Assembly (NCBI GenBank): GCA_036136335.1
Contig: JAYZQT010000019.1
Span: 1-10,269 of the forward strand
Direction: 5' to 3'
DNA: 10,269 bases
DNA from: JAYZQT01 sp036136335
Lineage (GTDB): Bacteria; Pseudomonadota; Alphaproteobacteria; MPNO01; UBA830
A program made the position numbers and the translations under genes. Under the pieces are notes generated by a model. The model was not told where the DNA came from and ran no database searches. It was given only the letters and a program-made list of their open reading frames with translations. This document shows, one piece after another, positions 1 to 6,920 of this stretch. Within the stretch, counting starts at the first letter, position 1; each line of letters opens with the position of its first letter.

Positions 1-774
1 GATGTTCATGGTGAAGCTAACATCATGCTGCTGAAGTTCCGAGGCGACAGTTTTGATCCGTTTTTTGGCGCCAAGCCAGTCATCGACAATGGTCGTGTGC
101 CTCAATTCCGGAAACCGCTCTTTGTAGATGCCGATCTGTTCCAGGGGCAAATAGTGGTATTTCGCGATGTTGTTGCTCAGGTTGTAACAGAAGGCGCAGC
201 GGTAGGGGCAGCTGCGGCTGGTCTGGATACTGAACCGGCCTTCATCAGCGGCAAACTGAAAATACTTCGCATTGGTTTCCGTCAGAGGAAGAATGTAATC
301 TTCCGTATCCAGTTTTACCGAGGGGCCGGGGTAGCGGTCTTTCGTCATAACGCCCGGAATGTCGATCGTTGCGCCTTCTTTTAACCCGCTCGCGAGATCG
401 ACTAGGGTGTTCTCCCCTTCCCCCACGACAACATAATCAATAAATGGTTCCTGGATACATTGTTCCGGAACGATGGAGGCATGCACGCCGCCCATCACCA
501 CTTGTTTGTTTTTTGCCTTGGCCATGCGCATGACTTTTTCCGTACCCTTAAGCTGGTAGCCTGTCATGCTTGTGACACCGACGATGTCCGCCTCTTCCAG
601 GCGGCCTTCGAAAGTTGAAAAGTCCTCGTAACTGGCATCCCAGTAGTCAACGTCAAACCCGGCCTGTTCCAAAGCGGCCCCGGGATAGAAGATCGAAAGC
701 GCGGGTTGCCGGTTAGGATGAACCTCGCTGGTCTTTGGATTACACAGAAGAATTTTGGACTTGTTTAAAGACAT
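1..774 (-). CDS. B12-binding-domain radical SAM enzyme, N-terminal part (truncated by window edge)
   Basis: Translated by hand from an ATG at 774-772 and open to the left edge: 258 residues with no stop, so the C-terminus lies outside the window. Residues 1-130 resemble a cobalamin-binding Rossmann domain: an N-terminal ILLCNP strand, VGVTSMTG near 65-72, GGVHAS near 95-100 and VVGEGE near 116-121. The radical SAM core follows with RSCPYRCAFCYN; Cys189, Cys193 and Cys196 form the CxxxCxxC site for the 4Fe-4S cluster. IVDDW near 229-233 matches the (V/I)DDxF-like segment of BchE/P-methylase-type enzymes. Members of this class perform methylations, cyclisations or other radical rearrangements; the substrate cannot be read here. 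It is transcribed divergently from the methyltransferase at 948. No strong ribosome site precedes the ATG, but the next in-frame Met (residue 70) would cut the B12 domain. Confidence 0.88.
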   Translation of the reverse strand, partial: MSLNKSKILLCNPKTSEVHPNRQPALSIFYPGAALEQAGFDVDYWDASYEDFSTFEGRLEEADIVGVTSMTGYQLKGTEKVMRMAKAKNKQVVMGGVHASIVPEQCIQEPFIDYVVVGEGENTLVDLASGLKEGATIDIPGVMTKDRYPGPSVKLDTEDYILPLTETNAKYFQFAADEGRFSIQTSRSCPYRCAFCYNLSNNIAKYHYLPLEQIGIYKERFPELRHTTIVDDWLGAKKRIKTVASELQQHDVSFTMNI

Positions 775-800
775 AGGCGGATGACTTTTCCCGTTCTGGC

Positions 801-897
801 TATTCACAATATTATTTTAAGCTGGACCGTCTCATAGCCGCAACTCGATAATTTATAGTTACCGGGGGAGCCAAAAAACCCCTATCAGTATTCACAA
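801..897 (+). repeat. Direct repeat TATTCACAA (801-809 and 889-897)
   Basis: Two exact 9-base copies sit in the divergent intergenic region; the flanking bases differ apart from a following pyrimidine (T or C). The sequence is AT-rich, so chance remains possible. The 88-base spacing is close to eight helical turns. Confidence 0.4.
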
Positions 898-933
898 CTT
901 TGCAAGCTTTTGCCGTCAGAGATACCCACACGC

Positions 934-940
934 AAAGGAG
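934..940 (+). promoter_or_regulatory. Ribosome binding site AAAGGAG
   Basis: AAAGGAG lies seven bases before the ATG at 948 and fixes the start of the methyltransferase gene. Confidence 0.75.
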
Positions 941-947
941 CTAAAGT

Positions 948-1925
948 ATGAGCGGATACTCAATATTTCGCGAGAAATTCAGAGAAACTCGAGCACGGGA
1001 CTTGCAAGCTCTTCAGGGTAGCATGGCGGCCTGGATCGACGAATGGATAGTACCCTCCGGCAACCAGGGAAAGTGGTATTTGGAACACAACTCGGAAAAG
1101 GATATTGCCAGCTACCTTGTCAATTGGAATAAACGCCGAAATCTCCATTATTTCGATGCGGCGCCCGAACTCGTCGCCCAAAGCCACGCCGTCACAAATC
1201 GCGTCTTCACGGAGCTAAGCCGGACACAGAGTGAACTGCCGGATTATTCCCAACCCATGATTGTGGATTACTACAACGCCGAAGATTATGTCTTCCAAAA
1301 CCCCTATCCGGATACCGATCGCACAACAGTCACTCGCGTTCTCGATTTTGGCGCAGGGTTTGGACGGCAATTGAACATGTGGAGCCAGAACGTTCCAAAA
1401 CTGGTTTTTTGCGGCGTGGATGCGATCGAAGGCGGATATATGACACAGAATTTTTACTACAAAAATTCCGGAACCCTCCCAGTTTACGAATACATCGATG
1501 ATCCAGGAAATTTTAATATTTCTGACGCTCCCGGAATCTACCACATTCCATCATGGCGCTTCGATCTCGTACCGGACAATTTTTTTGATCTGATTATTGG
1601 CGTTTTCGTCTTAGATGAGATCGGGCGAAACACCGCGCTGTATGCGCTAGATCAGTTCACGCGCTGCCTGAAACCTGGCGGTAAGATATATGCGCGGGAT
1701 CACAATTGCGGGACCGCCGGAGGAAATGGTCTGAATATGGACCTTGAAATTGAAAACCGTGGGTTCGTTTTAGAATTTAGGCCTCATATTATGGACCGAG
1801 CTGAAATTTGGGGGCTGCCTAGAATTTACCGGAAAATTGATCACAGTTGGCCAGATATAAAAGAAAGGGACAAGCGATACGCCGAAATGCTAAAGCAAGA
1901 AGACTTGGCTGACTCCGAGCCGTGA
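948..1925 (+). CDS. Class I SAM-dependent methyltransferase
   Basis: This 325-residue protein is probably a cytoplasmic methyltransferase using S-adenosylmethionine. The Rossmann core spans about residues 128-255. Motif I is VLDFGAGFGRQ (131-141), the post-I acid is in GVDAIEGG (156-163, Asp158), the motif II/IV region is FDLIIGVFVLDEI (213-225), and motif III is LKPGGKIYARDH (241-252). The first 125 residues are helical, rich in Trp and Tyr and unassigned; they may shape a substrate pocket, as seen in sugar O-methyltransferases. Substrate is not readable; a sugar hydroxyl is inferred from context. A strong ribosome site supports the start. The TGA overlaps the GTG of the next gene (GTGA, 1922-1925), so the two are probably cotranscribed and translationally coupled. 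Confidence 0.85.
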   Translation: MSGYSIFREKFRETRARDLQALQGSMAAWIDEWIVPSGNQGKWYLEHNSEKDIASYLVNWNKRRNLHYFDAAPELVAQSHAVTNRVFTELSRTQSELPDYSQPMIVDYYNAEDYVFQNPYPDTDRTTVTRVLDFGAGFGRQLNMWSQNVPKLVFCGVDAIEGGYMTQNFYYKNSGTLPVYEYIDDPGNFNISDAPGIYHIPSWRFDLVPDNFFDLIIGVFVLDEIGRNTALYALDQFTRCLKPGGKIYARDHNCGTAGGNGLNMDLEIENRGFVLEFRPHIMDRAEIWGLPRIYRKIDHSWPDIKERDKRYAEMLKQEDLADSEP

Positions 1926-3106
1926 CGGCAAATTTCTTTCTCACATGTCAACCGACACGGAAAACAACAACTAATTCGATGGCTATATTCCCAGATAAAT
2001 TGAAATCGGTGTATTTGCAATGTGGAGGTAAATTAGAAACCGTATCTTTGCAGCAAGCTCGCCAGTATCCGAACTTTATTCGCCGATGGGATGCCGACTC
2101 GTCGCGTTTTGGAGACATTTATCACAAGAGTGAATACCTCGCTGCTGCTGAGCGGGCGGAAGCCGGAACTATCATTTTGATTAGATATGATCACCAGATT
2201 GGCTCCGTCCTTCGAGCGGTTACACTTCGGGAGTTGAACGTAGATGGGGTTAGGGGGAGGTATGACGCTACTAGTCCCTTTGAATATGGTGGACCAATCG
2301 TCAGTTCCACAGAGGTTGGGAAACGCCAAACGCTCATCGACAATGCACAACTTGCCTATCTAAATTTTTGCTCCAACGCAGGAATAGTCGCCGAGTTTGT
2401 CAGATTTAATCCTGTTTTGATCAATCATGCCGGCTGGGAGAAACACTACAGCCTTCGCGAAAGCTGTCAGAATATCGTTATTGATCTTCGCCCCCCTCTT
2501 GAACAAATCATTGCCAATTATTCCGCAAGCCAACGCCGGAATATGAGAATCGCTGAGCGCGAAGGAATTTTGGTTCGTCAGCCGGATTTTGACCCTGGGG
2601 CCGCCACTGAATTTAAAGACTCGTATTTCAGAACGATGGACCGCCGCGGTGCTGGGAAAAGTTATTATTTTCCAGAAAACTACTTTGTTGCCCTATGTAA
2701 ATTGGCTCCCAAGTATTTAAACTATTATCATGCCGCATCAGCCAGTGGGAAAACGCTTGCCAGCCTTGTAACCCTCACTTCCGAAAAAATTGCTCATTCA
2801 CACCTGCTATGCACAACGGAAATTGGTCTAAAAACAAAAGCCACAAGCTTATTGTACCACCTCGCGAATGTGGATTTGCGCTCTAAAAATATAGAGGTTT
2901 TCCATTTGGGTGGCGCAGCACCTTCGCAGGCCGGCGTTCTCGAGTTTAAGCAACGTTTCTCCGATTACAGGCGTAGTTACGTGGTTGGAAGTTTAGTAAT
3001 CGATCGTCAGGTGTACGAGCGATTATGCCGTGCGCAAAATGTTGATTCAACTGATCGAGATTTCTTTCCGGCTTATCGAAATGACAGTTCCCACTCTGCC
3101 AACTAA
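1922..3106 (+). CDS. FemAB/GNAT-fold acyl- or aminoacyltransferase-like protein
   Basis: A 394-residue protein with hallmarks of the FemAB / GNAT (Acetyltransf_6) superfamily. YDATSPFEYGGPIVS (114-128) matches the PYxYxGP block, SASQRRNMRIAEREG (201-215) matches the RRNxRKAEKxG block, and the C-terminal HLGGAAP followed by FKQRFS (328-347) matches the LGG...FKxxFG block. The family transfers amino acids or acyl groups onto peptidoglycan precursors or other amines; some members sit in exopolysaccharide (XrtA-linked) loci. Here acylation of an amino sugar or lipid-linked intermediate is inferred. The GTG start overlaps the preceding stop, suggesting coupling; an in-frame ATG at 1979 (residue 20) is a credible alternative because residues 1-19 look featureless, and neither start has a clear ribosome site. 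The 3' end overlaps the convergent small ORF by four bases. GC looks low: 21 of 60 in 1981-2040 and 25 of 60 in 2821-2880. Confidence 0.78.
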   Translation: MTANFFLTCQPTRKTTTNSMAIFPDKLKSVYLQCGGKLETVSLQQARQYPNFIRRWDADSSRFGDIYHKSEYLAAAERAEAGTIILIRYDHQIGSVLRAVTLRELNVDGVRGRYDATSPFEYGGPIVSSTEVGKRQTLIDNAQLAYLNFCSNAGIVAEFVRFNPVLINHAGWEKHYSLRESCQNIVIDLRPPLEQIIANYSASQRRNMRIAEREGILVRQPDFDPGAATEFKDSYFRTMDRRGAGKSYYFPENYFVALCKLAPKYLNYYHAASASGKTLASLVTLTSEKIAHSHLLCTTEIGLKTKATSLLYHLANVDLRSKNIEVFHLGGAAPSQAGVLEFKQRFSDYRRSYVVGSLVIDRQVYERLCRAQNVDSTDRDFFPAYRNDSSHSAN

Positions 3107-3312
3107 AATAAACTGTAGCTGAACGCAGATACCTCCCGGCCGGAATTGTTCGAGTCCGCAACAGCTTCTTCAGCGAGCATCTCGACCCGATTTCGCCGTA
3201 AAGTGAGAAATATACCCAAGACAAAAAGGCGATGTTCCCGAAGCGCCTGACGTATGAGTTTCTCGACCAGATTTTGTCGGCTATTCTCCCCGTCATTTAA
3301 CAGATCATTCAC
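3103..3312 (-). CDS. Small protein of unknown function, translationally coupled to the SGNH gene
   Basis: A 69-residue ORF that I do not recognise. The case that it is real rests on layout. Its GTG (3312-3310) overlaps the TGA of the SGNH gene (GTGA, 3312-3309), and a GGAGG lies seven bases upstream inside that gene. The frame then fills the whole gap to the convergent acyltransferase gene and stops with TAG four bases inside it. The protein is charged at the N-terminus, with a short hydrophobic stretch LFVLGIFLTL (residues 29-38) followed at once by RRNR and an acidic patch. That could be an amphipathic or weakly membrane-associated helix. There is no Cys, no metal motif and no carrier-protein DSL motif. 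It could be an accessory partner of the SGNH protein, or a chance reading frame. Confidence 0.5.
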   Translation of the reverse strand: MNDLLNDGENSRQNLVEKLIRQALREHRLFVLGIFLTLRRNRVEMLAEEAVADSNNSGREVSAFSYSLF

Positions 3313-5102
3313 CTCTCGACCTCCCAGCGGGGCAGGATATCAGATCTGATTTTCTGAAAATATCCCTCCGCAATTAATTGTTCCCCATCGGGCGCGAGGT
3401 GAACATGATCATAGAAGAGTGTCTCGTCCTGAGCTGCCTCCGCGAAGATTTTATGGAAATTTATGAAGTGAGCGTCTGATGGAAGCGCGTCTGGCAATCG
3501 GTCAGTCAGTTGTTTGTAGATATGATCCAGCCCTTCCATGATCTCCGGTGAGAAAGGATGATTATCGAAGATCACGTTATGTGCCTCTTGCTCTTCATCG
3601 TTTAGCCTCTTCCCCATAGCACCCGGCTGGCGATTGCCGAAAGCGGCAGGCTGGAGCCCCCAAATAAACTCACCCCCTTGCGCCCTCACCATGTCGTAGA
3701 ACTGTTTTTTTCGGTATGTGTACATCCGGATCACCTGCGGCGGCGTATTGAGCGGTCTCAACTCTTCGAACCCCTCTTTCCCCGGCGCGCTGCCCAATCC
3801 CGGTTGTGACAAAGGCGTATCCATTGCATCCATCAGCGTTTGGCCCCAAAGCTCGAGCTGGATCATGTAATTGTGACGGTATGTATTCAGTAAGTGCGGG
3901 TCTGCCATTTGGCCATGGACAGTGTCATTTTGACCATCGTGAGAAATTACCATGTCCGGCGACAGTGGCTGACAAAACGTCAGGTAGGTTATCATCATAT
4001 CCAAGAGTATCTGACCGGATAATCCAAAATTGAGGACTGTGAATTTGTAGCCCTTTCTGCGAAAGGCCTCGTTCAACATTCTCTCAAGCAGATAAGAAAA
4101 ACAGTCGGTGTAATAGCTACTCACCCCCCAGACGGCCGAACCGCCAAAAACGGCGATGACTTTGTGCTTGCTAGGCCTATCGGCCAAGTCTCCGAGGTCT
4201 TCGTGAATGCGGAGACCGAACTCATTCGTCGGCCCGAGTCCCACTGTGCCCAGGGAATAGTGACCGTGAGGAAAGTAACTAAGAAACGCTCTGGGCGAAG
4301 CTGAGGCTAATCGCGCAAAAATATGGTCATCAGCTTTATTATTTTCGATCACGGGATGGATGTTCCCCGATTTGTCAAAATAAAGGCGATTAAACTCCGG
4401 CGGGGGTGTCGCCGCATAGACGAACTTCCGTGACCAACTCTGGCGATCGAAAGGAAAATTGATTTGGTTGTAGTCATTATACCCTGCGGCGACGGCATAT
4501 ACGCCATAGTTCTCTGATTGCAGCGCTTCGTCACAATTTACGAAATGAGCTTCAGGTAGAATTGATTTCACCGTCACCTCCAATCCAGCCGGCGCTGCAA
4601 CGTGGACCTCACCCACACCTTCGAATTTTTTCAGCGCAATCAGGTACAAATTCCGCAAGTGCAATTTACATGGCAACGGATCCACAGTTAGGAATAACAC
4701 GCCCGTTTTGGAGGGCTTCATGTACAGGAGCTTTTCCTTAAGCGACGTTCTGGATATAGGTTGCACGTCTTCTAACGCTCTTAGCGCTGCCGCAAACTGG
4801 TCGTGCCGGGGAACGTCCCCGTTCAGATAAAGATGCAGGCGCCCTAACCCGTCAACGTTAGACCGAAAATATTGATCAGCCCCCTGGAGATGAAAAACGA
4901 CGTCGCTCGGTAAATGTTCAAGCACCATTTCTTCATCTTGAAGTGAGAACTCTGGCAGCTCGGCCTGATATTGGAAAAGCGCCTGACCGGAACATACGTA
5001 TACAGCATGCGTTAGCTGAATTCGGGACTGAGTTGCCAACACCAACGACCGGATTTCATCAGCCGCCATAAGGGGAGAAGGAAGAACAAAAATTGCGCGC
5101 AT
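3309..5102 (-). CDS. SGNH/GDSL-type hydrolase or acyltransferase with an unknown N-terminal domain
   Basis: A 597-residue protein, counted from the ATG at 5102. The C-terminal half carries the four SGNH blocks: block I VFGGSAVWG (318-326, nucleophile Ser322, GGS in place of GDS), block II NFGLSGQ (358-364, Gly), block III SHDGQND (387-393, Asn392), and block V YDHVHLAPDG (564-573, Asp565 and His568). PTNEFGLR (291-298) just before the domain is a segment often seen ahead of such SGNH domains. Such enzymes cleave or transfer O-acyl esters, often on glycans. Residues 1-290 match nothing I recognise and contain no obvious signal peptide or membrane span, so the protein is probably cytoplasmic. 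The ATG at 5102 lies four bases after the carbamoyltransferase stop. An in-frame ATG at 5147 would add 15 residues and overlap that gene by 41 bases; neither start has a strong ribosome site. The close spacing implies one operon. Confidence 0.8.
   Translation of the reverse strand: MRAIFVLPSPLMAADEIRSLVLATQSRIQLTHAVYVCSGQALFQYQAELPEFSLQDEEMVLEHLPSDVVFHLQGADQYFRSNVDGLGRLHLYLNGDVPRHDQFAAALRALEDVQPISRTSLKEKLLYMKPSKTGVLFLTVDPLPCKLHLRNLYLIALKKFEGVGEVHVAAPAGLEVTVKSILPEAHFVNCDEALQSENYGVYAVAAGYNDYNQINFPFDRQSWSRKFVYAATPPPEFNRLYFDKSGNIHPVIENNKADDHIFARLASASPRAFLSYFPHGHYSLGTVGLGPTNEFGLRIHEDLGDLADRPSKHKVIAVFGGSAVWGVSSYYTDCFSYLLERMLNEAFRRKGYKFTVLNFGLSGQILLDMMITYLTFCQPLSPDMVISHDGQNDTVHGQMADPHLLNTYRHNYMIQLELWGQTLMDAMDTPLSQPGLGSAPGKEGFEELRPLNTPPQVIRMYTYRKKQFYDMVRAQGGEFIWGLQPAAFGNRQPGAMGKRLNDEEQEAHNVIFDNHPFSPEIMEGLDHIYKQLTDRLPDALPSDAHFINFHKIFAEAAQDETLFYDHVHLAPDGEQLIAEGYFQKIRSDILPRWEVER
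3320..3324 (-). promoter_or_regulatory. Internal ribosome binding site GGAGG for the 69-residue ORF
   Basis: On the minus strand GGAGG (3324-3320) lies inside the last codons of the SGNH gene, seven bases before the GTG at 3312. This near-ideal spacing is the main evidence that the short downstream ORF is translated. Confidence 0.55.
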
Positions 5103-5106
5103 ATAT

Positions 5107-6900
5107 TTAAAACTCAAAGGCGTCCGAATCATCGCGTTCGATGACATAGTTGCCGATAAAAAGCAGATCCAGTTCGCTCCACATAAACTTCTTCAACGCG
5201 TCCTCCGGTGCGTTGACGACCGGCTCTCCACGGCGGTTAAACGACGTGTTCAATAGAACCGGAACGCCGGTAAGATCGCCAAACTTTTTGATGAGGGTAT
5301 GAAAAAGCCGGTTGTTGCTTTTTTCAACGACATGAACCCTCGCTGACCCGTCCACGTGCGTCGTAGCTCCAAGAACTCCCCTCTTTTCTTCCCGAACATT
5401 GCAGACCGATAGCATAAAATGTTCGGGCGCCGCTTCACCTAAACTTTCGTCGATCTCAAAATAGTCTATCGCATTTTCCGCGATCACTGAGGGTGCAAAT
5501 GGGCGGAATAACTCACGAAATTTGATTTTCTCATTTACCCGTTCCTGCGTTTCTCGTGTGCGGGGATCCGCCAGGATACTTCGATTTCCTAGAGCTCTTG
5601 GCCCCCATTCAGCACGCCCCTGCATCCATCCTATAACTTTCCCGTTTGCCAGGCGGGTAGCCGCATGTGCTATGAGCTTCTCCTCATTATCCAGCTTTCG
5701 GTATTTGGATACGTGGCTTGCTTTCAAGGCTCGCAAGACTTCTTCTTCCGAAAATTGCCTGCCAAGATATGGTGAGGTTAATGGGGACGGAGACACTCTG
5801 GGCTGATGGCTGTAGTATTCACTAAGTGCTGCGCCTAGGGCGCCCCCGGCATCTCCTGCTTCAGGCTGTACATATAACCGGCAGTCCAATTCTCTCTGAA
5901 CGCGTCCATTCGCGACCGAGTTGAGCGCCACGCCTCCGGCTAAACAAACATTTTTCTGACCGGTTAGCTCCATCGCCCTGCGGATAACTTCCAAAATTAT
6001 TTCTTCGACGCACGCTTGAGCCGACGCGGCGATATCAGCGTAGTGGTCCGAGTTTGATTCATCTCCCGCGCTCAAGGGCGCCCCAAGCACGAAATCCGAT
6101 TCCGGCTTCCTAGCCCCCCCCAACCAGTCAATGAGTCGACTATTGAATGGCAATTGTGTGGGATTTGTAAAATTGAAGAGCTTCTGGGACAGTTTTAAAC
6201 GTGCGCGTCGGTCCACTGAAAACAAGGCCCGGAATTTATCGACATAAATAGGGCGGCCGTAAGGAGCCATGCCCATCACTTTGTATTCCCCCTCATTCAC
6301 TTCAAAGCCAAGGAAGGCCGTAATCGCGCTGTAGAATAAACCTAGGGAATTTGGGAACTTGCTAGCAGACACCTTGTCCAAGGCGCCGCCCCTACCCAGC
6401 CAAACCGATCCGGTATCGTGCTCTCCGACACCATCAAGCGTAATCACCACAGCCTCTTCAAACGGAGAACAAAAGAACGCAGAGGCGGCATGGCTAGAAT
6501 GGTGTTCTACAAATATTATTTTGGTGCTCTCGACTGATAAATGTTCTGCCAGTCTCTCCCTTACAGAAAATTTCCCCTTTGCAAACCAGTCACCCAGAAC
6601 TCCGTAAATCAATTTCAGGTCCCAAGGAACACGCCGGAGCACTGTTTTCAAAATCCTGTCAAATTTTAGAAGCGGTGTCTCATAGAAGACCACGATATCG
6701 AGCTCACAGGATGAAACGCCGGCTTCTTTTAGACAAAAATCAATTGCAGCCGCTGGCAATTTCGGGTCGTTCTTTACCCTTGAGAAACGCTCTTCCTGCG
6801 CAGCCGCGATAATCTCACCGTTTTTAAGAATGGCAGCTGCTGCATTGTGAAAATCAAATGAGACACCCAGTATAATCTGGTCGCCTGTCGGGCCGCTCAT
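5107..6900 (-). CDS. NodU/CmcH-family O-carbamoyltransferase
   Basis: A full-length 597-residue member of the family that moves a carbamoyl group from carbamoyl phosphate, via carbamoyl-AMP, to a hydroxyl (NodU on Nod factor, CmcH on cephem, TobZ on tobramycin). The N-terminal Kae1-like domain shows GVSFDFHNAAAA (12-23), EERFSR (36-41), the metal/ATP-site EHHSSHAASA (132-141), ITLDGVGEHDTGS (153-165), KVMGMAPYG (207-215), AGGVALN (321-327) and DAGGALGAA (350-358). The C-terminal YrdC-like domain shows GRAEWGPRALGNRS (428-441), ADPR, FRELFRPFAPSV (461-472) and LLNTSFNRRGEP (549-560). All the motifs I expect are present, so it should be active. The acceptor is probably a sugar hydroxyl, but that is inference from context. 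GGTGAG sits five bases before the ATG. It lies 20 bases after the radical SAM gene and 4 bases before the SGNH gene, consistent with one operon. Confidence 0.95.
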   Translation of the reverse strand: MSGPTGDQIILGVSFDFHNAAAAILKNGEIIAAAQEERFSRVKNDPKLPAAAIDFCLKEAGVSSCELDIVVFYETPLLKFDRILKTVLRRVPWDLKLIYGVLGDWFAKGKFSVRERLAEHLSVESTKIIFVEHHSSHAASAFFCSPFEEAVVITLDGVGEHDTGSVWLGRGGALDKVSASKFPNSLGLFYSAITAFLGFEVNEGEYKVMGMAPYGRPIYVDKFRALFSVDRRARLKLSQKLFNFTNPTQLPFNSRLIDWLGGARKPESDFVLGAPLSAGDESNSDHYADIAASAQACVEEIILEVIRRAMELTGQKNVCLAGGVALNSVANGRVQRELDCRLYVQPEAGDAGGALGAALSEYYSHQPRVSPSPLTSPYLGRQFSEEEVLRALKASHVSKYRKLDNEEKLIAHAATRLANGKVIGWMQGRAEWGPRALGNRSILADPRTRETQERVNEKIKFRELFRPFAPSVIAENAIDYFEIDESLGEAAPEHFMLSVCNVREEKRGVLGATTHVDGSARVHVVEKSNNRLFHTLIKKFGDLTGVPVLLNTSFNRRGEPVVNAPEDALKKFMWSELDLLFIGNYVIERDDSDAFEF

Positions 6901-6905
6901 TGCTT

Positions 6906-6911
6906 CTCACC
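6906..6911 (-). promoter_or_regulatory. Ribosome binding site GGTGAG for the carbamoyltransferase
   Basis: On the minus strand GGTGAG (6911-6906) precedes the ATG at 6900 by five bases, inside the 20-base gap after the radical SAM stop. It supports the chosen start and independent reinitiation within the operon. Confidence 0.6.
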
Positions 6912-6920
6912 GCCCTTTGA

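Larger units (their letters stand above)
775..947. promoter_or_regulatory. Divergent intergenic promoter region with a 9-base direct repeat
   Basis: These 173 bases separate two divergently transcribed genes and are AT-rich, so both promoters probably lie here. I could not assign convincing -35/-10 pairs. TATTCACAA occurs exactly twice on the plus strand, at 801-809 and 889-897, 88 bases apart, and could be a regulator half-site pair. That it is an operator is inference. Confidence 0.5.

Noticed and set aside
25..384. A 119-residue plus-strand open frame
   Set aside because: It lies antisense to the radical SAM gene, whose conserved CxxxCxxC motif and domain order show the minus strand is coding; its own translation has no family features.
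864..882. GGGGG ... CCCC possible hairpin upstream of the methyltransferase
   Set aside because: Only four pairs, a ten-base A-rich loop and no T run; too weak to call a terminator or riboswitch element.
2946..3296. A 116-residue minus-strand open frame overlapping the 69-residue ORF
   Set aside because: Nearly half of it lies antisense to the conserved C-terminus of the FemAB-like gene, its composition is rich in Arg and Asn like a shadow frame, and it has no ribosome site comparable to GGAGG before the other frame.
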